Source: Methanobacteriota archaeon (GTDB taxonomy: Archaea > Hydrothermarchaeota > Hydrothermarchaeia > Hydrothermarchaeales > SZUA-236). From it: a stretch of DNA of 6,045 nt. The stretch spans positions 1-6,045 of the forward strand of contig QIDD01000062.1 of assembly GCA_003230355.1 (NCBI GenBank), given 5' to 3'. The position numbers and the translations under genes are program-made. The notes under the pieces are model-generated. The model ran no database searches. It saw nothing but the letters and a program-made list of their open reading frames with translations, and had not been told where the DNA came from. Every line of letters starts with the position of its first letter. Positions within the stretch are counted from its first letter, which is position 1. Positions 1 to 6,045 of this stretch are shown piece after piece.

Positions 1-1707
1 CCGGATGAAATCTGCTTTTTCAACGATTATCTTGTCCGCGAGTGCATCGAGGTCCACCTCGCCGCCGCCTGATTTTGAATCAAGGGCTTGGGCAATGGAC
101 TTTCCACTCCGCAGTTCCTGTATTATCTCTGGAGCCGCATCAATTGAGATCTTCTTCTCATCTACAGCATCCACCAGCCATTGCACATCTTCAAATTTCA
201 CTCGATTATTCGTTACATCAGTTGCAACCGTTAAAAGAAGCGATGCAAAACCAGATGTAGCAAAGGAAAGGCTTGACGCGCGCTCCTCAAAGTAATCTAG
301 TATCTGCGGAGATGATCGAACAATCTGTCTTGCCTGCTCACGCCCCAACTCGTAGTCATTGACAAGTCGTGCTTCACGCTCTTCATAGCTTTCCGGGAGA
401 TTCTCTCTCAGCCGGGTGAGAAGCTCCTCAGATACCACGTAGGGCAGAATATCTGTTTCAGGATACATCCTGGCTGCACCCGGAAGCGGGCGCATATACT
501 CTGTTTTTGTGTCCCTGGCCATCCGAGTCTCCTCCAGCACACCCTTAAGTGCAAGCCGCGCCCTTCCCAAAACAGCGTCAAGCGCCTTTCTCGCTTTGGA
601 CTCTTTTTCAGCCACAAGCACAAATGCATCACCTCCGCCGGTGTCAAGCGCAGTGTGCACAGCCGAAACATCCTCCGTGCTTATCCCGTAGGCCGGCAGC
701 TCGTCAGAATGAAAAATCCCCCTCACACCCGTGTGCACACGTACAGACTGAGCAATCTCCCGCCCAAGAAGTCCACCGCCAAGAAGGCCGGAAAAACCCT
801 TGAGCCTGACACCCAGCACCCTTCCCTTTTTCAACTGAGATTTTATGACCCTGGACTCAGTTGTTTTGAAGATCTTTGTTAAATCATAAACCTCGCTTTC
901 AATCGCTGAAGCCGAAATCCCCTCCTCTATCAGTCGGTCCCGTATCTCTACAAGCCCCTGTTGCCTTTCAACCTCGATTTCAATAAGCCTTGGAATAGTG
1001 TTCAAATCCTGCACACCCTTTATCTCGGCACGAGCCCCCTCTGGAATCGACACGTTGATGTCCTGCCTGATTGTTCCAATCCCGCGTTTCACCCTGCCAG
1101 TGGCCCTGAGCAGCTCGCCAACCTTGAGCGCTGCATCCCGCGCCTGACGTGGCGACTTAATATCCGGGTCGGTTGTTATCTCCACAAGCGGGATCCCCAG
1201 GCGGTCAAGGCTGTAGGTGGTTGTAATATCGTCACCTGAAATCTTGCGGCAAGCCTCTTCTTCAAGGCAGATCGTCGGTATCTTGATTCGGCCTTCATCG
1301 GTGTCCAGATAACCGTCGAATGCGATGACGGCAGTTCTCTGAAACCCTGATGTGTTTGAGCCGTCGATTACAAGTTTTCGCATAAAATGTATCTCATCCA
1401 CAATCCGAGCATTCAACAGTAATGCCATGGTAAGAGCAATCTCAACAGCCTCTTCATTCGGACCACGCGGCGGCTCCTCATCAAGCTCCACAAGACAGAT
1501 CGAATCATTGTAACCCTGGTAGACAAAACTCTTACCCTTCAAAAACTCCTTCATCGCCGCATCGTCCACAACCCCCAGCTCGCTTTGAGTCGGTCTGAGC
1601 CTGCGCCGGACCTCAAACTCTGCTTTGTCATCCCTCAACTGCGACGGCGAGCTGCAGAAGAGCTTTTTAGTGTCAAGCTGCTGATGGATTTCAAAACCGA
1701 TCTTCAT
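1..1707 (-). CDS. gatE: Glu-tRNA(Gln) amidotransferase subunit E (3' end beyond window)
   Basis: GatE activates the glutamate on mischarged Glu-tRNA(Gln) with ATP and amidates it with ammonia delivered by GatD, in the cytoplasm. I translated all 569 codons from 1707 to the window edge and found no stop or frameshift. The family is usually about 620-640 residues, so some 50-70 C-terminal residues are missing. Visible landmarks: the N-terminal cradle start KIGFEIHQQLDTKKLFC (residues 2-18), RPTQSELG at about 38-45, DEEPPRGPN at about 76-84, the hallmark DGSNTSGFQRT (115-125), LDRLGIPLVEITTDPD (167-182), and IRQDINVSI at about 213-221. An AspRS-like insertion that separates GatE from bacterial GatB lies at roughly 290-395, with IFHSDELPAYG. 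GAARMYPETDI (410-420) follows, then a helical tRNA-binding tail from about 450. The ATG at 1707 is preceded by GGTGA with a 7-base spacer. The gene is translationally coupled to gatD. The CxC usually seen in the GatB cradle reads C-S-S here (residues 18-20). Confidence 0.96.
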   Translation of the reverse strand, partial: MKIGFEIHQQLDTKKLFCSSPSQLRDDKAEFEVRRRLRPTQSELGVVDDAAMKEFLKGKSFVYQGYNDSICLVELDEEPPRGPNEEAVEIALTMALLLNARIVDEIHFMRKLVIDGSNTSGFQRTAVIAFDGYLDTDEGRIKIPTICLEEEACRKISGDDITTTYSLDRLGIPLVEITTDPDIKSPRQARDAALKVGELLRATGRVKRGIGTIRQDINVSIPEGARAEIKGVQDLNTIPRLIEIEVERQQGLVEIRDRLIEEGISASAIESEVYDLTKIFKTTESRVIKSQLKKGRVLGVRLKGFSGLLGGGLLGREIAQSVRVHTGVRGIFHSDELPAYGISTEDVSAVHTALDTGGGDAFVLVAEKESKARKALDAVLGRARLALKGVLEETRMARDTKTEYMRPLPGAARMYPETDILPYVVSEELLTRLRENLPESYEEREARLVNDYELGREQARQIVRSSPQILDYFEERASSLSFATSGFASLLLTVATDVTNNRVKFEDVQWLVDAVDEKKISIDAAPEIIQELRSGKSIAQALDSKSGGGEVDLDALADKIIVEKADFIR

Positions 1708-1714
1708 AATATCT

Positions 1715-1719
1715 TCACC
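1715..1719 (-). promoter_or_regulatory. gatE ribosome binding site overlapping gatD stop
   Basis: The minus strand reads GGTGA, 7 bases before the gatE ATG at 1707. Its TGA is also the gatD stop codon (1715-1717). A ribosome finishing gatD therefore ends on the site that would start gatE, which suggests translational coupling and balanced amounts of the two subunits. The motif and spacing match those of htpX in this window. Confidence 0.6.
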
Positions 1720-3013
1720 GTAAAAACACATCAGGCCTGGACACATCTGACAGCTCGCCGCAAAGGTTGGTCTGCATCAGCCTCCTTATCTTCGCCGGGT
1801 CACTGGTCTGGCCAAGCACATGCATAAGTTTTACAAGCGCTGTTTCAGGAAGCATGTCGCCACCCGGTATCACGCCGAGATCCAGGAGCTGCCGGCCAGT
1901 TGCATAAACCTTCAGGTCCACACGGCCATAGATTGTCTGCGAGGTCATCACAACAGGCACGCCAAGCACTTTCGCATGTTCAACTGCTGAAAGCACATCT
2001 GCCGGAACATGGCCGAGTCCTGTGCCCTCGATTACAACGCCTCTATGGCTCTTCACAACACCTTTGAGAATCTCCTCAGACATTCCAGGGTAGATCTTCA
2101 CAAGGGCAACCTTCTGCTCAAGCCTGCCGCTGACACTGACTTTCCCCTCTTTTCGCACTCCGCAGTCTTCAAAGAACTCGACCTCTTCGGTGACTTTTCC
2201 AACTGGCAGGGTGTTTATGCTTTGAAAGGCGTCGCGTCTGGAGCTGTGCATCTTGCGAACACGTGTGCCCCGATGTATCAGGCAGTAGTCATCGCTCGTT
2301 GAAGCGTGCATCACGACAAACACGCCCGCAGCCTCAGAGACCGCAACCCTTGTGGCTGCAAGCAGGTTCATAGCCGAGTCAGAGGATGGCCGATCAGATG
2401 AGCGCTGCGAGCCAACCAACACAACCGGTTTTCCAAGCCCGGTTAGCATAAAGCTCAAAGCAGCGCTCGTGTATCCCATTGTATCTGTGCCGTGGGCAAC
2501 GATAACGCCGTCCGAACCATTGTTCAACTCACCAGCTGTTTCACACGCTATGGTCTGCCAGTGTCCAGGGGTCATGTCCTCGCTGAGAATGTTGAAAAGC
2601 ATCTTTGTCTTGATGTTGGCAACCGATGAAAGCTCAGGGATCGCCGCGTGAAGCTCGGCTGCCGAAAACGCCGGCGCGACCGCCCCGGTTTTATAATCGA
2701 TTTTCGACGCGATTGTTCCGCCTGTGCCAAGGATCGTGATTGTGGGCAGATTTGGGTTCACCGGGATTTCAACATCCGCCGCGGCTTGCACTGCCCCCCT
2801 CCGCTCAACAAGCACAACCTCAGTCTTATCGCCCACTGCGATTCCGATGTTATATCCGGTGTCAAGTTTTATCACGATATGCAGGTCGTCGGCAAGCTCG
2901 TTACGGGGCATGAGAACACCTTTAAAGGTCTTCCCCTCGCTTGTGATCTCAACAATGTCCCCCACCTCAATTCCGCTCAGAAACCCGGCAGCCGTCCCAC
3001 GATACAAAGTCAC
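1715..3013 (-). CDS. gatD: Glu-tRNA(Gln) amidotransferase subunit D (asparaginase-like)
   Basis: GatD is the glutaminase half of the archaeal GatDE complex. It hydrolyses an amide donor and passes ammonia through the complex to GatE. The protein has about 432 residues, normal for the family. Residues 1-75 form the small beta-barrel domain typical of GatD and absent from plain asparaginases (VGDIVEI, then FKGVLMPRNE). A short linker leads to the asparaginase-type domain from about 90. The catalytic set is intact: Thr100 in GTGGTIAS, Thr176 and Asp177 in AHGTDTMGY, and Lys254 in GTRVRKMHSS. GSQRSSDRPSSDSAMNL (201-217) and EGTGLGHVP (329-337) are further family marks. The longest start is GTG at 3013, whose first two bases overlap the argH TGA. 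TTG at 3007 (codon 3) has the better-placed ribosome site, so the true protein may be two residues shorter. gatE follows after 7 bases. Identification is firm; only the start is open. Confidence 0.97.
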   Translation of the reverse strand: MTLYRGTAAGFLSGIEVGDIVEITSEGKTFKGVLMPRNELADDLHIVIKLDTGYNIGIAVGDKTEVVLVERRGAVQAAADVEIPVNPNLPTITILGTGGTIASKIDYKTGAVAPAFSAAELHAAIPELSSVANIKTKMLFNILSEDMTPGHWQTIACETAGELNNGSDGVIVAHGTDTMGYTSAALSFMLTGLGKPVVLVGSQRSSDRPSSDSAMNLLAATRVAVSEAAGVFVVMHASTSDDYCLIHRGTRVRKMHSSRRDAFQSINTLPVGKVTEEVEFFEDCGVRKEGKVSVSGRLEQKVALVKIYPGMSEEILKGVVKSHRGVVIEGTGLGHVPADVLSAVEHAKVLGVPVVMTSQTIYGRVDLKVYATGRQLLDLGVIPGGDMLPETALVKLMHVLGQTSDPAKIRRLMQTNLCGELSDVSRPDVFLR

Positions 3014-4491
3014 GCCTCCAAGACGGAATCAACGGCTGAAAGCAGCGATTTTCTAGATTGTCTCAAGGCGGTCTCCCTCTCGCTTATTGTTTTCTCAATT
3101 ACAGAGAGTGCGCGCAACCTGTCGCTGATTGCTTTTTCCATAGTCTCTGGAGCTGGACCCCCGATTACCTTTCGCGCCTTCACAGCCAGAAGGGGTGTAA
3201 GCGCAGATCTCACGGTTTCATCTGAAAGCCCCAATGACCCACCGGTAACCTCCTTCGCAATCCTATCGAGAAGATTGGAATTGACATCAGCAGAGGCGAT
3301 ACCTTCGTCTAGAACCTGTGAAACAAGGGCTCCCACAATTTGATGAGCAGTTCGGAAGGGAAGGTTTTTCTCACGCACAATCACGTCCGCAAGCTCAGTT
3401 GTAGTTGAGAAATCGCCTGTGCATGCTGCGTTCATCACATCTGAGTTTATCTTTATCGAGGACACAATCCTGCTGAGAAGGACAAGCGAGGAGGCAGCGG
3501 AATCAACAGTATTAAAAAAAACCGGTGAAACCTCCTGCAAATCCCGGTTATAGCTCTGTGGAAGTGACCTTAGCATTGTGAGAACCGATATAAGCCCGCC
3601 AAAGGCCGACGCAGTCCGGGCACGCATTATCTCTAATATATCAGGATTTTTCTTCTGGGGCATGATGCTTGATGTGGACGTGTGGCTGTCATCAAGCTCG
3701 ATGAAACCAAACTCGGATGTGCTCCAGACGATGAGTTCCTCGCATATCCTTGAAATGTCCACTGAGATTATAGCGGTGTCAGCTGCTATTTCAGCCATGT
3801 AATCGCGTGATGAAACTGCGTCCATCGAATTATGGAGCACACCCGCAAATCCAAGCAGTTCAGCTGTTCGCTCCCGGTTTATGGGAAAAGATGTGGTTGT
3901 CACAGCCGCCGCACCCAGAGGGCAGAGATCCACCCTCGCGTAGGCGCCTTCGAGCCGATCTAAACTCCTGAGCAGAGACTCAGCATAGGCTGTGAAATGA
4001 TGACCCAGCGTCGTGGGCTGAGCATGCTGCAGATGGGTGTAGGCAGGGAGAAGTGTCAGGGTATGTTTCTCTGCCGCTTCAAGCATCGCGCTGGCGAGTC
4101 CGGTGAGGGCTTTTGAAAGGAACAGCACATCATCGCGGGCCTTCATCCGAAGATCGGTTGCAACCTGGTCGTTTCGAGACCTGCCTGTGTGAAGCCTGCC
4201 GCCGGCGTCACCCGCCTCCCTGATAATATAGGCTTCGATTGCCATGTGAACATCTTCAAAATCAGCAGAAAGATCAATGCTACCTATCCCCCCGTCCAGA
4301 AGCTTTTTCAGAACAGAAAGCACCTTCCCCGCGTCGCCAGGGTCCACGATGTCCTGTTCAACAAGCATGACCATGTGCGCCATATCTGTGAGAATGTCAT
4401 ATTCAAAGAGAGCTGAATCAAAATCAATGGAGGATGTAAAAGCGGCAACACCTGAGTCAAATTCCTTGCCCAACCTTCCGTCCCGTATCAT
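3010..4491 (-). CDS. argH: Argininosuccinate lyase
   Basis: ArgH splits argininosuccinate into arginine and fumarate, the last step of arginine synthesis, as a cytoplasmic homotetramer in the fumarase/aspartase superfamily. The 493 residues are near the usual length. All three conserved blocks are present: HTGRSRNDQVATDLR (101-115), THLQHAQPTTLGHH (152-165) with the catalytic-type His, and the superfamily signature SSIMPQKKNPD (274-284) carrying the catalytic serine loop. FPINRERTAELLGF (202-215) and DAVSSRDY (224-231) also match the family. The N-terminus runs straight into DGRLGKEFDS, the usual opening block. The ATG at 4491 is firm because an in-frame TAA lies two codons upstream. No Shine-Dalgarno precedes it, and a TATA box sits about 26 bases upstream, so the message is probably leaderless. 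It is the first gene of the argH-gatD-gatE operon. argG and other arginine genes are not in the window. Confidence 0.97.
   Translation of the reverse strand: MIRDGRLGKEFDSGVAAFTSSIDFDSALFEYDILTDMAHMVMLVEQDIVDPGDAGKVLSVLKKLLDGGIGSIDLSADFEDVHMAIEAYIIREAGDAGGRLHTGRSRNDQVATDLRMKARDDVLFLSKALTGLASAMLEAAEKHTLTLLPAYTHLQHAQPTTLGHHFTAYAESLLRSLDRLEGAYARVDLCPLGAAAVTTTSFPINRERTAELLGFAGVLHNSMDAVSSRDYMAEIAADTAIISVDISRICEELIVWSTSEFGFIELDDSHTSTSSIMPQKKNPDILEIMRARTASAFGGLISVLTMLRSLPQSYNRDLQEVSPVFFNTVDSAASSLVLLSRIVSSIKINSDVMNAACTGDFSTTTELADVIVREKNLPFRTAHQIVGALVSQVLDEGIASADVNSNLLDRIAKEVTGGSLGLSDETVRSALTPLLAVKARKVIGGPAPETMEKAISDRLRALSVIEKTISERETALRQSRKSLLSAVDSVLEA
3015..3019 (-). promoter_or_regulatory. gatD Shine-Dalgarno inside the argH 3' end
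   Basis: The minus strand reads GGAGG here, within the last codons of argH. Only 1 base separates it from GTG at 3013, too little for normal initiation. It lies 7 bases before the in-frame TTG at 3007-3005, which is a normal distance. It therefore bears on the start choice for gatD and indicates coupling to argH translation. Confidence 0.55.
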
Positions 4492-4511
4492 GGCTTAAAA
4501 TGAGGCAAAGT

Positions 4512-4521
4512 GATTTAAAAA
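4512..4521 (-). promoter_or_regulatory. argH TATA box (leaderless promoter)
   Basis: The minus strand reads TTTTTAAATC, centred about 26 bases upstream of the A of the argH ATG. Archaeal transcription starts about 25 bases from the TATA centre, so the predicted start falls on or next to the ATG. The 20 bases before the ATG contain no purine-rich ribosome site. Just upstream of the box is a small perfect dyad, TTGG-N3-CCAA (4526-4536), in the area where TFB would bind. Assignment rests on motif and spacing only. Confidence 0.65.
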
Positions 4522-4540
4522 CCTGTTGGCACCCAAAGGC

Positions 4541-4600
4541 TTCTGAATCAGGGGGTGTTTTCCACAATATTTAAATAGCCCTCCAGCCCCTTAATCAGAA
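4541..4600. repeat. Imperfect inverted repeat flanking the htpX TATA box
   Basis: The left arm (4541-4557) and right arm (4584-4600) are inverted copies, with 14 of 17 positions complementary by my count. The core pair is TTCTGAATCAGGGG against CCCCTTAATCAGAA. The dyad centre (about 4570) is within 2 bases of the centre of the TATA palindrome at 4568-4577. The right arm reaches the predicted htpX transcription start. Most of the repeat is not expected to be transcribed from htpX, so a protein-binding operator is likelier than an RNA hairpin. The binding protein is unknown. Confidence 0.45.
4568..4577 (+). promoter_or_regulatory. htpX TATA box
   Basis: TATTTAAATA is a good archaeal TATA element. 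A start about 25 bases downstream of its centre falls near 4597-4600, giving a leader of roughly 33-36 bases that includes the ribosome site. The 10-base box is itself a perfect palindrome, so its sequence alone does not fix the direction. The ribosome site and gene downstream on the plus strand do. Confidence 0.65.
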
Positions 4601-4615
4601 TATCTCAGACTAATT

Positions 4616-4625
4616 GGAGAGGTGA
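4616..4625 (+). promoter_or_regulatory. htpX ribosome binding site
   Basis: GGAGAGGTGA is strongly complementary to the 3' end of archaeal 16S rRNA. Its last base is 7 bases from the ATG at 4633. This selects that ATG over the out-of-frame ATG at 4626, which abuts the motif and opens an unrelated short frame. Confidence 0.75.
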
Positions 4626-4632
4626 ATGAAAG

Positions 4633-5571
4633 ATGTGGCTTCAGATTCGAATGTATCTACTACTGGGCGTGATGTTCGCAATCGTCTACAGCGTGGCAGT
4701 TGTCTTTCTGCCGGGAGGCAGCTTCTTGGTCTACGGTGTGCTTGCATCGGTCATGCTTTTGATCCAGTATTTGATCGGGCCGCGGATGATAAAATGGTCC
4801 ATGGGAATACGATACGTAACACCTGAAGAAGCGCCTGAGCTGCACCAGATGGTTGACGAACTCTCACGGGCAGCTGGAATAAAAAAGCCAAAAATCGGGA
4901 TCTCTAACAAACCCATACCCAATGCATTCGCCTACGGCACATTCCTCTCAGGCGGACATGTCGGTGTAACCGAGCAGATCATGGGCCTGCTCACACGACC
5001 CGAACTGCGGGCTGTATTGGCCCATGAGATATCCCATCTCAAAAACCGCGATGTAGCAGTGATAACCGCGCTTTCTGTGATTCCCACAATCATGTGGTAC
5101 ATCGCATGGAGCATGATATGGAGTAGGGGCGGACGGGACAGGGGCAACCAGGTAATGATTGGGGTAGTCGCCTTCATACTCTACTTCGTCACAAACCTGC
5201 TCGTGCTCTACGGCTCCAGAATCCGGGAGTACTATGCAGACCAGGGAGCTGTGAAGCTGGGAAGCGCCCCACACGATATGGCAACAGCCCTTTACAAGCT
5301 GGTTTATGGAAGCGCAAAAGTGCCCCACGATACCCTGAAGCAGATGGAAGGGCAGAAGGCATTCTTCTTAAACGACCCATCTAGGGCGCGAAACGAGTTG
5401 AACGAGCTCAAACAGATAGACACTGACATGAGCGGAACAATCGACCTAGACGAGCTCCTCGCAGTGCGGTCGAAGAAGGTCAGCATCTCAACAGGCGACA
5501 AGATGATGGAAATCATGAGCACTCATCCGAACATGCTGAAGAGGATAAAGCACCTCTCCACACTCACATAA
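4633..5571 (+). CDS. htpX: HtpX-like membrane zinc metalloprotease (M48B) with an EF-hand
   Basis: HtpX proteases are membrane-anchored zinc endopeptidases that degrade damaged or misassembled membrane proteins. The 312-residue protein has two hydrophobic N-terminal segments (about 6-26 and 31-50). The cytoplasmic metalloprotease core follows, with NKPIPNAFAYG (92-102) and zinc motif HEISH (131-135). Two more hydrophobic segments (about 142-163 and 173-194) precede the third zinc ligand Glu199 in SRIREYYAD. The C-terminus STHPNMLKRI (296-305) is typical of the family. Between the third ligand and that tail there is extra sequence of some 40 residues compared with Escherichia coli HtpX as I recall it. 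It contains a canonical calcium-type EF-hand loop, D263-x-D265-x-S267-G-x-I-D271-x-x-E274. The gene has its own promoter and diverges from argH. It ends 44 bases from a convergent gene, in a gap with no convincing terminator hairpin. Family assignment is firm; calcium binding is inferred. Confidence 0.95.
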   Translation: MWLQIRMYLLLGVMFAIVYSVAVVFLPGGSFLVYGVLASVMLLIQYLIGPRMIKWSMGIRYVTPEEAPELHQMVDELSRAAGIKKPKIGISNKPIPNAFAYGTFLSGGHVGVTEQIMGLLTRPELRAVLAHEISHLKNRDVAVITALSVIPTIMWYIAWSMIWSRGGRDRGNQVMIGVVAFILYFVTNLLVLYGSRIREYYADQGAVKLGSAPHDMATALYKLVYGSAKVPHDTLKQMEGQKAFFLNDPSRARNELNELKQIDTDMSGTIDLDELLAVRSKKVSISTGDKMMEIMSTHPNMLKRIKHLSTLT

Positions 5572-5615
5572 GTTTTGCGATGGAATAATGGAAAACCAAT
5601 TTAATTAAAGGTATT

Positions 5616-6045
5616 TCACTCTGGCTTTTCCAGTAGCCTGGTCTTCCTCAGGATCCTGCCGTCCGAGCTGTGCGGCGTCCGATAAAGCGTGTCAGATTTT
5701 CGCTCGATTTCTCTTGCTTCATCGACCAGGGCTGCCGCCTTTCTAAGAAGCTCGTGAGCGCCTGCAACGGTTTGAATGTATTTTGCGGGTTCCTTTTCCA
5801 TGAAACAACCGCGCACATTCATACCCCCCACTTCTACGGCCATATTGTATGCAGTGACAGCTTTTTCCCTAGCCCCGGCGTTGCTGTAGTTTGCCTGTTC
5901 CACAGCATTTTCCGCGGTCACAACAACTTTTGGCAGATATGACTTGCATGCTTTCAATGCATCAATTGTTTTTCCAATCTCACTCTGAATAAGTCGCAGC
6001 GCACCGGTTCCAGCCAGTACCTTGAGCATGTCAGCATTGAAGACT
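5616..6045 (-). CDS. Unrecognised alpha-helical protein, C-terminal part (5' end beyond window)
   Basis: The frame ends with TGA at 5616-5618 and stays open to the window edge. An ATG at 6029 is the first visible start, but no ribosome site precedes it and five more sense codons (VFNAD) lie upstream before the edge, so the gene most likely begins outside. The visible 142 residues appear almost wholly helical and soluble, with no signal peptide or membrane segment. The last 25 or so are basic and polar and may be disordered. Counting from the ATG, residues 50-73 (NAGAREK...GGMNVR) followed by a helix rich in Ala, Glu and Leu (about 84-110) recall the C-terminal helices of formiminotransferase-cyclodeaminase and methenyl-THF cyclohydrolase (FchA) proteins, where a Gly-Ala-x-x-Asn-Val segment occurs in a like position. 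That resemblance is weak and from memory. I assign no function. It converges on htpX. Confidence 0.75.
   Translation of the reverse strand, partial: VFNADMLKVLAGTGALRLIQSEIGKTIDALKACKSYLPKVVVTAENAVEQANYSNAGAREKAVTAYNMAVEVGGMNVRGCFMEKEPAKYIQTVAGAHELLRKAAALVDEAREIERKSDTLYRTPHSSDGRILRKTRLLEKPE

Noticed and set aside
408..671. Minus-strand frame of 87 codons inside gatE, which might hint that gatE is broken by a frameshift
   Set aside because: Codon-by-codon translation from 1707 to 1 gives one uninterrupted GatE with all family motifs in order. The shorter frame is an out-of-frame shadow.
2648..3343. Plus-strand open frame of 231 codons spanning the gatD/argH junction
   Set aside because: It is antisense to two firmly identified genes across their junction. 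Its translation is Ser/Arg/Thr-rich with no recognisable motif, and no promoter or ribosome site precedes it. It is a shadow of the codon usage of the real genes.
4626..4826. Plus-strand frame from the ATG at 4626, upstream of and overlapping htpX
   Set aside because: Its ATG abuts the ribosome site with no spacer, and its protein is not recognisable. The ATG at 4633 has the right spacing and gives the full HtpX.
4948..5328. Minus-strand frame of 126 codons antisense to htpX
   Set aside because: It lies wholly within htpX, is rich in Cys, His and Pro without any domain pattern, and has no promoter or ribosome site.
5600..5609. TTTAATTAAA palindrome between htpX and the last gene
   Set aside because: It resembles a TATA element, but it lies between the 3' ends of convergent genes, with nothing to drive in either direction. 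It is short and AT-rich enough to arise by chance.
5572..5615. Possible bidirectional terminator between the convergent genes
   Set aside because: I found no stable inverted repeat and only short T or A runs. Archaeal termination needs just T-rich stretches, so a weak one may exist, but I cannot support a specific site.

Overview
The window is archaeal. GatD and GatE, the two subunits of the archaea-only Glu-tRNA(Gln) amidotransferase, sit side by side. TATA boxes of the archaeal type lie at the expected distance from starts, and one gene appears to be read from a leaderless mRNA. Base composition looks balanced and coding density is high. A methanogen-like euryarchaeon (Methanosarcinales or relatives) is my guess from the overall feel of the proteins, but nothing here proves it.

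Layout. A tightly packed minus-strand operon covers about the first 4.5 kb, in transcription order argH (3010-4491), gatD (1715-3013), gatE (1707 down to the window edge, so its 3' end is missing). argH and gatD overlap or nearly touch. gatD and gatE are 7 bases apart, with the gatE Shine-Dalgarno overlapping the gatD stop. A 141-base divergent intergenic region (4492-4632) carries the argH promoter, the htpX promoter and an imperfect inverted repeat centred on the htpX TATA box. htpX (4633-5571, plus strand) encodes a membrane zinc protease that also contains a textbook EF-hand loop. After a 44-base convergent gap, the 3' part of an unrecognised minus-strand gene (5616 to the window edge) closes the window.

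How the genes relate. GatD releases ammonia from an amide donor. GatE activates Glu-tRNA(Gln) and uses that ammonia to make Gln-tRNA(Gln). ArgH does the last step of arginine synthesis. Co-transcription of argH with gatDE ties arginine formation to supply of glutaminyl-tRNA, though no direct functional link is visible. HtpX is a membrane quality-control protease, transcribed separately.

The most notable items are the EF-hand inside HtpX, the dyad around the htpX TATA box, the apparently leaderless argH, the ambiguous gatD start, and the last partial gene, whose C-terminus faintly resembles cyclodeaminase-type proteins. I saw no mobile element, CRISPR array, tRNA or rRNA, and no wholly new multi-gene system.
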